Shown: positions 1 to 6,636 of the stretch, in pieces
Layout: every line of letters begins with the position of its first letter
How positions within the stretch are numbered: position 1 is the stretch's first letter
Assembly (NCBI GenBank): GCA_965649105.1
Contig: CBFGJP010000048.1
Span: 1-20,105 of the forward strand
Length of the DNA: 20,105 nucleotides
Reading direction: 5' to 3'
DNA from: JAOAFX01 sp965649105
Lineage (GTDB): Bacteria > Hydrothermota > Tepidihabitantia > SM23-42 > JAOAFX01
Notes under the pieces: generated by a model
Seen by the model: only the letters and a program-made list of their open reading frames with translations
Databases searched by the model: none
What the model was told of the DNA's origin: nothing
Made by a program: the position numbers and the translations under genes

Positions 1-901
1 AAAATTGCATAATGAAGATTTATTATACATTATCGCAAAGAATGATCGAAGAAGCATAGTCAAAATCATTGATCTGAAAAAAGCCCGAACCATTAAAACA
101 AAAACTTTTAACGAAATAAAGAATTTTTATTATTCACCAGTGGAAAAATACTTCATCATTCTCACCGGGTCAGGAATTCACTATCTTGACTGTAATTTGA
201 AGGTCAAAAAGAGTGTTAAATTTGAATTTCCCGGAGAAAATTTCTTTTGCTACCGCGATTACTACATCATCACAAATTCACAGGCCATCTGTAAAATAGA
301 TAAAAATGGGACAATAATTGATATTCAGCCCGTGCTATTAAATAGCGCAGCAAAAAACGCCGGTTTTGTATTCTATAATACCGATTTTATTGTCTTGACT
401 GAACCATTCACAATGCGGATAAAAAATCTTTTGCAAAACGAGAAAAAAATATCAAAAATTTATAGCATTGATTACAACCAGAGCATATGCCTGAACAAGA
501 ATGGGGAAATATTTGTAATGGATAATGAGAATGGATTGATCAAAAATCTTTTGAAAAAAGAATACTTAACGCGCCCGATGGTTATTAAAGAAATTAATTC
601 TGGTGATTCCCTATTCTATCTCCAGTTCGGTGCATTTAAAGAAATAAATCGGGCGCAGATTTTTTGCGACAGCATAAAGAAAACAGGAGTACCCGTATTT
701 ATAGATTCAACCCTGAACAAACTATACCGGATTAAACTCGGTGGATTCTTAGAAAAAGAACTGGCAAAGGATTTAATGGAAAAAGCGGGTATTCCATCTT
801 GGTTGATGTATGATAAAAAAGTTGATTATGTAATCGATACAATTTTTAATCTTCAAGGGCAGTATTACCAGGTAAAAAATGGCATTATAAAAAAGGAGTG
901 A
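1..901 (+). CDS. SPOR-domain protein, 5' end cut by window edge
   Basis: The reading frame is open to the left edge. The first possible start (TTG at 5) has no visible ribosome binding site, so the gene almost certainly begins upstream. The visible 298 residues fall into two parts. About 190 residues of short beta-rich stretches with recurring DxNG-type turns (KIDKNGTIID, CLNKNGEIFVMDNENG) look like propeller-type repeats. A C-terminal segment (from about residue 200, FYLQFGAFKEINRAQ to YRIKLGGF) has the spacing of a SPOR domain, which in other bacteria binds denuded peptidoglycan glycans. A periplasmic envelope protein is likely, but the signal peptide would lie outside the window. The stop is 3 bases before ridA, whose ribosome binding site (AAGGAG) lies in this gene's last codons, so the two are probably cotranscribed. 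The propeller reading is weak; the SPOR reading is moderate. Confidence 0.6.
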   Translation, partial: KLHNEDLLYIIAKNDRRSIVKIIDLKKARTIKTKTFNEIKNFYYSPVEKYFIILTGSGIHYLDCNLKVKKSVKFEFPGENFFCYRDYYIITNSQAICKIDKNGTIIDIQPVLLNSAAKNAGFVFYNTDFIVLTEPFTMRIKNLLQNEKKISKIYSIDYNQSICLNKNGEIFVMDNENGLIKNLLKKEYLTRPMVIKEINSGDSLFYLQFGAFKEINRAQIFCDSIKKTGVPVFIDSTLNKLYRIKLGGFLEKELAKDLMEKAGIPSWLMYDKKVDYVIDTIFNLQGQYYQVKNGIIKKE

Positions 902-904
902 GAT

Positions 905-1282
905 ATGAAAAAAATCATAAAGACTGAAAAAGCACCAAAGGCAATCGGACCCTATTCCCAGGGGGTGATTGCAAATGGCTTTATATTTACTGCGGGTCAG
1001 ATTGGCTTAAACCCCGATACCGGAGAAATGGTAAAAGGTGGTGTAAAAGAGCAAACCAAACAGGTTCTTGAAAATCTCAAAGCCGTTATTGAAGCGAGTG
1101 GTTCAAAATTGAATAATACCATAAAGACAACTGTATATCTGACAAAATCTGAAGACTTTCCTTTAATGAATGAAGTATATGCCCAGTATTTTACTGATGA
1201 ACCGCCCGCAAGGACGACAATCTTTGTAAATGGATTACCCAAAGGAGCACTCGTTGAAATTGAGGCAATTGCAAAAATTTAG
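905..1282 (+). CDS. ridA: RidA family enamine/imine deaminase
   Basis: This 125-residue protein matches the RidA/YER057c/UK114 family along its whole length. RidA hydrolyses reactive 2-aminoacrylate and related enamine/imine intermediates released by PLP enzymes such as threonine dehydratase, forming 2-ketoacids and ammonia in the cytoplasm. Family marks seen are GPYSQ at residues 15-19, TAGQIGLNP at 29-37, PPARTT with the substrate-carboxylate-binding Arg at 103, and VEIEAIA with Glu at 118 and 120 near the C-terminus. The length is typical for the trimeric family. The ATG is preceded by AAGGAG at good spacing. The 3' end overlaps the start of rnc by 29 bases. A PLP racemase gene (alr) lies elsewhere in the window, but nothing ties the two together. 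Confidence 0.93.
   Translation: MKKIIKTEKAPKAIGPYSQGVIANGFIFTAGQIGLNPDTGEMVKGGVKEQTKQVLENLKAVIEASGSKLNNTIKTTVYLTKSEDFPLMNEVYAQYFTDEPPARTTIFVNGLPKGALVEIEAIAKI
1241..1247 (+). promoter_or_regulatory. Ribosome binding site deciding the rnc TTG start
   Basis: AAAGGAG lies inside ridA, 6 bases before TTG at 1254. It supports the TTG start over the ATG at 1230. Ribosomes translating ridA pass over this site, so the two proteins are probably made in a coupled way. Confidence 0.7.
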
Positions 1283-1949
1283 TGAGATTGAAAAAAATTT
1301 GGGTGCAAGATTCAAAAATAAAAATCTTCTAAAAAAGGCACTCACCCATTCTTCGGCAGTTGCTGAAGACCGTAGTAAATCTAACGAAATTCTGGAGTTT
1401 TTGGGTGACGCAGTACTAGAACTAATTGTGCGCGAATACCTCATAAAAAAATTCCCAAAAAAGAGTGAGGGTGAACTTAATCAAATCAAAAAACGATTCA
1501 CCCAGGAACAGGTTCTTTATAAGATTGGAAAGAATTTGCATATTGGTGAATTTCTCCTTATGGATAAAGGAGAAGAACTTACCGGAGGTAGGGATAGACC
1601 ATCCAATATAAGTTGCGGACTTGAGGCACTGATTGGTGCAATATATCTTGATCGGGGATTGGATTATACAAAAAGATATGTAAAAAGAATTATTTTACAA
1701 AAACGCCCAAAAATACCAAGGGATTATAAGTCATTACTCAATGAATGGGCAATGAAAAATAAAAGGGTGGTTGAATTTCGTGTGATAAAAGAATATGGGC
1801 CCCCACATCAAAAGCAATTTTTAGTAGGTTTATATATTGATGGTAATAAGTTATCTGAAGGACTTGGTTTCAGCAAAAGACAGGCAGAACAGGATGCGGC
1901 AAAAAATTTTTTAAAAAAATTTAGTTTGAATCTTTATCTTCGGAATTAA
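1254..1949 (+). CDS. rnc: Ribonuclease III
   Basis: RNase III cleaves double-stranded RNA in rRNA maturation and mRNA turnover. The 231-residue protein has the nuclease domain (about 10-150) with signature NEILEFLGDAVLE and the helix LEALIGAIYLD, then a dsRNA-binding domain (about 157-226: DYKSLLNEWAMKN, then SKRQAEQDAAKNFL). Acidic residues E45, E48, D52, E72 and E124 match E. coli E38, E41, D45, E65 and E117 at a constant offset of 7. The residue matching E. coli D114 is Cys121 (context SNISCGLEAL), which is unusual. I chose the TTG at 1254 because AAAGGAG at 1241-1247 sits 6 bases upstream and the resulting N-terminus has normal family length. An in-frame ATG at 1230 would add eight residues but lacks a ribosome binding site. 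The start lies inside ridA, suggesting translational coupling. The 3' end overlaps the anti-sigma gene tail to tail by 29 bases. Confidence 0.93.
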   Translation: MKLRQLQKFSEIEKNLGARFKNKNLLKKALTHSSAVAEDRSKSNEILEFLGDAVLELIVREYLIKKFPKKSEGELNQIKKRFTQEQVLYKIGKNLHIGEFLLMDKGEELTGGRDRPSNISCGLEALIGAIYLDRGLDYTKRYVKRIILQKRPKIPRDYKSLLNEWAMKNKRVVEFRVIKEYGPPHQKQFLVGLYIDGNKLSEGLGFSKRQAEQDAAKNFLKKFSLNLYLRN

Positions 1950-2694
1950 ATTCGACAAACATCTGGGTTGGTCGACCCTGGATTTTAGGTGGTGCAATTT
2001 GTTTGCCTTTTAATATCCGAGAAATTGTTGTATCCTCTTCGGGAGTTAGCGATTTCCCTCGGGCAACATTGATAATCTTTCCTGTTGAGTCAACGATCGC
2101 CCTTATTACAACTGGCTCGCTAATTTTAGGAACAGCCGATTCTGAAGCATAGGCGCGGCTTTCAAGGTCTTCATGTCGGGTAGTAGTTTTGGGTGTGGGT
2201 GCTGCTATTTTTTTGTCTAAATGAGTCTCCACTCTCGGCTTTGATTCGGCAATGGGTGTAGTTGCAGGTAGAGAAATATCAATCTTCTCATCTTTTATGT
2301 TTTTCTCTTCATAAACATAAGGAACTCGGTTATTCATACCCACCGGGGTCTCTAATCCTTCATTGCTGAAAACAATGAGAACCAAGATCGCCGCCGCCGC
2401 AGGAATGAGTATGGGAAAAAATCTCCACAAGACAAACTTCGGTTTTTTACCAATCTTTTCCAGCACATTCTTTTTCAGATTGAAGATGAATTCACGGGAT
2501 GGTTCTTCTAATTCCATCCGGCGAATCTGTTCATCCATCTCCTTGAATTGAACAACTATCTTCTGACAGTGGACACAGGATTTTAAATGCTCTTTTATTC
2601 TTCTATATTCTTGCTCATCAAGCTCATTATCAATAAAAGCACTGAGCAATTCGATGGAAATTCCACAACTTGATTTATTCCCTTCTTCACTCAT
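1921..2694 (-). CDS. Membrane anti-sigma factor with N-terminal zinc finger
   Basis: The 257-residue protein follows the sigma factor gene directly with an ATGA overlap, the usual arrangement of a sigma/anti-sigma pair. The N-terminus is a ZAS (zf-HC2-like) domain with ligands C10, H36, C40 and C43 (HLKSCVHC). This is the C-x25-H-x3-C-x2-C spacing of Streptomyces RsrA, offset by one residue. One membrane segment (about 92-109, FFPILIPAAAAILVLIVF) follows. The outer part has a Lys/Glu/Pro/Thr-rich linker (about 125-200) and a C-terminal module starting PVVIRAIVDSTGKIINVARG that resembles the TonB C-terminal domain. The likely role is to hold the neighbouring sigma factor at the inner membrane and release it on an envelope or redox cue. 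Zinc binding and sigma binding are inferred from the family. The TonB-like reading is moderate. Confidence 0.82.
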   Translation of the reverse strand: MSEEGNKSSCGISIELLSAFIDNELDEQEYRRIKEHLKSCVHCQKIVVQFKEMDEQIRRMELEEPSREFIFNLKKNVLEKIGKKPKFVLWRFFPILIPAAAAILVLIVFSNEGLETPVGMNNRVPYVYEEKNIKDEKIDISLPATTPIAESKPRVETHLDKKIAAPTPKTTTRHEDLESRAYASESAVPKISEPVVIRAIVDSTGKIINVARGKSLTPEEDTTISRILKGKQIAPPKIQGRPTQMFVEFNSEDKDSN

Positions 2695-3254
2695 ATTTGA
2701 CCCCTGTTCATTTCTTCAAATATTTCTCTTAATCTCTGCCTTGCCCTTGCCAGTCTTGACATCACCGTGCCCCTGGGAATATTCAATGACTGGCTTATCT
2801 CTTCATAAGATAATTCTTCTTCAACCCTCAAAATTAGGACAACCCGATAGTCTTCAGGCAATCTCGCCATTGCCTGTGCAACTCTTTCTTTCAACATTTT
2901 CTGTTCCACCATCTTTACCGGGTCATTTTTACTATCATTATAATTCTCTACCCATTCCAGCGGTTGAATATCAACTTTTTTCTCCTTTTTTATAAAATTT
3001 AGCGTATGGTTGACCGCAATCCTGCAGAGCCAAGGAAAGAACTTATTCCCTATTTTGAAACCCTTAATCCCTTTATAGGCCTTGATAAATATCTCCTGCA
3101 CCAAATCCTCAGTATCATCCCGGTTGCGCACCATTCTATAGACTAGGCGATAGATAGACATTTTATAACGCTCAATCAGGGGTGCAAAAGATTCACAATC
3201 CCCATCTTTTGCTGCCTGGATCAAAATTTCTTCACTCTCATTATTATTATACAC
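2691..3254 (-). CDS. ECF-type RNA polymerase sigma factor
   Basis: This 187-residue group 4 sigma-70 factor directs RNA polymerase to a special promoter set. Region 2 spans about 25-92, with DDTEDLVQEIFIKAYKG at 46-62 and the conserved FPWLCRIAVNHTLN stretch. Region 4 spans about 124-178, with RLPEDYRVVLILR followed by the helix-turn-helix YEEISQSLNIPRGTVMSRLA. There is no region 1 or 3, and the length is typical of ECF factors. The start is GTG at 3254 with a modest GGGA six bases upstream. An overlapping ATG is out of frame. It is encoded directly before the anti-sigma factor (4-base overlap) and 25 bases after the secreted DUF4412-like gene, so its activity is probably set by the anti-sigma factor. 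Its target promoters are not evident from this window. Confidence 0.93.
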   Translation of the reverse strand: MYNNNESEEILIQAAKDGDCESFAPLIERYKMSIYRLVYRMVRNRDDTEDLVQEIFIKAYKGIKGFKIGNKFFPWLCRIAVNHTLNFIKKEKKVDIQPLEWVENYNDSKNDPVKMVEQKMLKERVAQAMARLPEDYRVVLILRVEEELSYEEISQSLNIPRGTVMSRLARARQRLREIFEEMNRGQI

Positions 3255-3279
3255 GAAAAGTCCCGATTTTATTCCATTA

Positions 3280-4026
3280 TTAATCTAAGTTTTGATTTTT
3301 GGCTAAATTATAACCTTCCGGAATCTCAAAAACCCTATCACTGATAGGGACGGTAGTTAATTTTTTTATGACGCTTGAACTCTTTAATTCCATCTTTGTA
3401 TTATTGTTTTCCAATTTTACCTTTAGTTCCATCTCCAGCGGAAAACCATCTATCTCCAAAATCTTTCTTTTCAAATCCCTTAGCAGTTTATTGTCAATAC
3501 CAATCAAATCCGCTTCATCCGTGCAGCCTTGAATTTTATTATTGAATTCTTTAATTTCATCATAACCAGGGAAATTCCTTCCTATCCACATCGTTTGAGT
3601 GATCTCCATTTTCTCGTCTTCGGCATTTATGTCAACCACTACAAAATATTTTTCGCATTTTATATTTAAAATCTCTTTTGTTTCCGGTAACTTTTCAATT
3701 TTGAATTCAGATGAAGTATTAGATGAATCAATAATGCTGCTTTCGGACGGCTCTTTGAGAGGAATTTCAATATATTCTTTATTTTCCGGATTAAGAATCC
3801 AGAAAGCTCCTTTATCCAGCCGTATAATTGTCACTGCGGTGCCATTATTTAACCCCGATTCGCTAACTTTTATCTCCATCCTCATACGATCAGATTTTAT
3901 AAAATTCCTTATAGATGTAACCTGATCACTCACACCAATCATTCCCTCAGTCTTTGTCTCCATTTCATACATCACATCCCCGTAAATAATTGAAAATGTA
4001 ATTACAAGCAACAGTATTCTATGCAT
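3280..4026 (-). CDS. Secreted DUF4412-like protein
   Basis: The 248-residue protein begins with a short signal peptide (about 1-16, MHRILLLVITFSIIYG), so it is exported. The mature part reads like the DUF4412 / LolA-like superfamily of beta-rich periplasmic proteins. Repeated strand-like segments such as DRMRMEIKV, KGAFWILNPENKEYIEIPL, CEKYFVVVDI, MEITQTMWIGR and GFPLEMELKVKLENN recall proteins that report on or carry lipophilic material. The paired 'measure, then print the value' style (IIRLDKGAFWILNPENKEY) is typical of DUF4412. ATG at 4026 is preceded by GGGAGAGG. It lies 24 bases after the 861-aa gene and 25 bases before the sigma gene, so it is probably in one operon with them and could supply an envelope signal to the sigma/anti-sigma pair. 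Function is unknown; family assignment is moderate. Confidence 0.65.
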   Translation of the reverse strand: MHRILLLVITFSIIYGDVMYEMETKTEGMIGVSDQVTSIRNFIKSDRMRMEIKVSESGLNNGTAVTIIRLDKGAFWILNPENKEYIEIPLKEPSESSIIDSSNTSSEFKIEKLPETKEILNIKCEKYFVVVDINAEDEKMEITQTMWIGRNFPGYDEIKEFNNKIQGCTDEADLIGIDNKLLRDLKRKILEIDGFPLEMELKVKLENNNTKMELKSSSVIKKLTTVPISDRVFEIPEGYNLAKNQNLD

Positions 4027-4050
4027 AACCTCTCCCTTCTTGTTTAAGAT

Positions 4051-6636
4051 TCAGGCGCTGATCTTCCCCTGTTTGTATAATTCTATTGCCTCTTTTGCTT
4101 CTCTGTTTGTTGGATCAATTTCCAGCGCACGCTGAAATGCGGATATTGCCTCATCATATTTTTCTAATTCAAGCAATGCCTTACCCATGTGGACATAGGC
4201 AAGACTATAATTTACATTCCTTTTAATTGCTTCCTGGAACATACCAATTGCTTCATTGAGTTTTTTGGTCTTTACAAATAACAATCCAAAATTGTTATAA
4301 ATCTCGGCAAGATTAGGTTCCAGTTTCAAGGCTTCTTCGAATGATTTCTTTGCATCACTATCCCTTCCCAGTTCCGTAAGCGCAAGACCTTTAAGATTAA
4401 AATATTCAGCAAGCCTGTCTAATTCCAATGCCCGCTCAATCTCATTAAGGGCAAGTTCATAATTACCACGATAATAATAAAGGGTTGCACGGTCAAAATG
4501 GTCAAGCGCATCTTTCTTTTTCTTTGCTTCTTCTTCTTTCCGGTATTGTTCTTCCTGTTTTGCAAAATATTCTTTTAGATTCTTCAATACCTCATTACTG
4601 AATTTTGACATATCAAGTTGCTGTTCAAGAAGGTCTTTAAATTGCCTCTGGATTTCATTGGTCATCCGGTTGATCTGATTATTTAACTCACCAAATTTTT
4701 CCGATAACCGGGCAATATCACCAAATGTCTTTGCATATTGCTCTTCAAGTCCACTAATCTCTTTTTTCATTTCAGAAATCAAATCTTTTACCGATTCCTG
4801 CATACCCGCACCGACATTCTCCACACCCTTACGCATACCTTCTGCAAGTCCAGCAATCTTACCCAAGGACTCAAGATAATTACGATTAAGATTGTTCATC
4901 ATCTCGCTCATATTGGCAATATTGTTCTGTATCTTTTCAAAGAGTTCTCCAAATTTTTCTACGCCTACCTGAATGTTACTAAGGGAATTAAGGTAACTTT
5001 GACTTGTATTATTAAGAAATTCACCAATATTATACATTCCATTCTTAATCACATTATTCATATCGTCATACTTTTTTAACCCTTCCTGAATTGCATTGAG
5101 CTGATTATTGAGTGCATCTTTTAATCCATTTAGTGGCATTTCATAATTCCTTAAATTTTCCTGTATGGAAACGAGTTGATTGCTTAGAGTATTCTTCAAT
5201 TCATTTATCGGTGTCTCGTAATTTTTTAAACCATCAACGATTGAACCCAACTGGGCGCTCAAAGAACTTTTTAGTTCGTTTATTGGCATTTCAAAATTCT
5301 TTATCCTCTCCTGAATCTGAACGAGCTGATTGCTGAGGGATTCTTTCATTTCATTCATCGGGGCTATGAACGAGGCAAAACTTTCCTTCATATTTGAAAG
5401 ATTACTGACAAATTCATTCTTTAAATTGGTCAATTCGGATTTGAGTGTATCAGTCGTCTGGTCAAATTTCTGTTTTAAAACGCCCGCAATTTTGTCAAAA
5501 TGCTCACCTATAAATTCATTGTTGCCCTGCTGTAATTTTGAAAATTCATTAAATAAAACCTTCAATTCATCAAGTTTGAATCCAATCGTGCCCCCGAGGT
5601 CTTTTAATAAATCTTGTTGATTTGCTTCCTGGCTTTTAAGAAAACTTACAAGTGTAGATTTTAAATCCTCCAGTTTACTGTTGATTGTATCCTGAATGTC
5701 CTTTAATGTTTTTAGTGATAAGTCCTGCTGAATCTTTGCTGCCTCTAAATAAGAACTCTTTAACTCTTCAAACTTCTCACCCAGAACATTCACAGCCTCT
5801 AAATAAGAAGATTTCAAATCACCAAGTTTTCCGCCAAGCCCATTCAAACTATTTACTGTTTCAGTTTTTATTCCAGCAATTTCATTTTTGATCAAATCCG
5901 CAATATTATTTACACCATTAACAATATTCTCAATAATCTCAAATTTTTTCAAAATTGTTTGGAATGACTCATTGCTTTTTTCTAAGTTCGCATTTATCAC
6001 CTCGGTACCAGCCTGATATGTGGTAGCAATCCGCTCAATCGAGTCTTTCAGTGTTTCGGACTTATGACCGATATTCTCGCTCAATCCATCAAAACTGACT
6101 TTTATCTCATTGAAATAATTTCTCAGTTCTTCGGTAAGTTTATTCTGAATATTTATAATATTATTATTTGATTCTTTTAGCGATTTTAATTCTTCGATCT
6201 GCTGGTTGTTTGTATTATTCAATACCTCAATCTGATTAAGATGTTTTTCTGAAATTGATTTTATAGTTTCGATAAGCGAGTTCTGTATTTCTGTTAAACG
6301 GTCAAAACCGAGTGCAATGACCTCGTTTTGCTTCTTCATTATATCAAAGCGATTGAGCAGAGCATCCTGCAGCGTTTGCACCGTGGTAGAGATAATCACA
6401 CCTAATGCCTCATTGCGCTGGAACATTTCCTCTTTTATCTCTTTAACCCCGTTTTTAAAGTCCTCAATAATTATACCATTCTTTATATTTGTAGATAACA
6501 GTGAACACAACTTTGCAGCACCATCATAGACCATACACTCGTTTTTAATACACTCTTTGATCTCTATTTCTTCACCAATTTTTTTGCCATCGCGGTCAAA
6601 TATCTCTTTTCTTTTAACGAGGAATGGGCACTTCAT
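4051..6636 (-). CDS. Large coiled-coil protein with N-terminal Cys cluster and C-terminal TPRs
   Basis: I do not recognise this 861-residue protein as a named gene. Its first 45 residues hold four cysteines (C3, C29, C34, C44), enough for one zinc or iron-sulfur site. Residues about 60-700 are almost wholly amphipathic helix, rich in Asn, Lys, Leu, Glu and Ser, resembling apolipoprotein-like or receptor-like coiled coils. Residues 427-526 are four exact-length 25-residue repeats. A charged hinge (KQEEQYRKEEEAKKKKDALD, ending near 712) leads to about four TPR units (709-861; for example FNLKGLALTELGRDSDAKKSFEEALKLEP split over one unit and its linker). No signal peptide or membrane segment is present, so a cytoplasmic scaffold or filament-like role is inferred. 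The ATG shares one base with the previous stop (TAATG) and has GGGAGG upstream, so it is coupled to the 1241-aa TPR gene. Confidence 0.8.
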   Translation of the reverse strand: MKCPFLVKRKEIFDRDGKKIGEEIEIKECIKNECMVYDGAAKLCSLLSTNIKNGIIIEDFKNGVKEIKEEMFQRNEALGVIISTTVQTLQDALLNRFDIMKKQNEVIALGFDRLTEIQNSLIETIKSISEKHLNQIEVLNNTNNQQIEELKSLKESNNNIINIQNKLTEELRNYFNEIKVSFDGLSENIGHKSETLKDSIERIATTYQAGTEVINANLEKSNESFQTILKKFEIIENIVNGVNNIADLIKNEIAGIKTETVNSLNGLGGKLGDLKSSYLEAVNVLGEKFEELKSSYLEAAKIQQDLSLKTLKDIQDTINSKLEDLKSTLVSFLKSQEANQQDLLKDLGGTIGFKLDELKVLFNEFSKLQQGNNEFIGEHFDKIAGVLKQKFDQTTDTLKSELTNLKNEFVSNLSNMKESFASFIAPMNEMKESLSNQLVQIQERIKNFEMPINELKSSLSAQLGSIVDGLKNYETPINELKNTLSNQLVSIQENLRNYEMPLNGLKDALNNQLNAIQEGLKKYDDMNNVIKNGMYNIGEFLNNTSQSYLNSLSNIQVGVEKFGELFEKIQNNIANMSEMMNNLNRNYLESLGKIAGLAEGMRKGVENVGAGMQESVKDLISEMKKEISGLEEQYAKTFGDIARLSEKFGELNNQINRMTNEIQRQFKDLLEQQLDMSKFSNEVLKNLKEYFAKQEEQYRKEEEAKKKKDALDHFDRATLYYYRGNYELALNEIERALELDRLAEYFNLKGLALTELGRDSDAKKSFEEALKLEPNLAEIYNNFGLLFVKTKKLNEAIGMFQEAIKRNVNYSLAYVHMGKALLELEKYDEAISAFQRALEIDPTNREAKEAIELYKQGKISA
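5059..5358 (-). repeat. Four tandem 75-base repeats coding a 25-residue helical unit
   Basis: Inside the 861-aa gene, residues 427-526 form four units of exactly 25 residues with no gaps. Consensus features are an opening [I/L/M]N-x-[L/M]K, a central S/N-[N/A]QL, then I-x-[E/D], and a closing N-[F/Y]-E-x-P in the first three units (K-Y-D-D-M in the last). The units differ at many positions, so the duplication is old or under selection. 25 residues is not a multiple of 7, which implies a break or stutter at the Pro joining each unit. This is a protein repeat, not a CRISPR array. Confidence 0.85.

Noticed and set aside
1230..1253. ATG at 1230 as the rnc start
   Set aside because: No ribosome binding site precedes it, and the added residues (MDYPKEHS) are simply ridA sequence in another frame. 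TTG at 1254 is better supported.
2654..2995. Plus-strand open frame of 113 codons over the sigma factor
   Set aside because: It is Pro/Leu/Ser-rich and lies opposite a clear sigma factor, so it is a shadow frame.
5059..5358. 75-base repeats as a CRISPR-like array
   Set aside because: There are no spacers. The units are diverged and keep one reading frame, so they are protein repeats.
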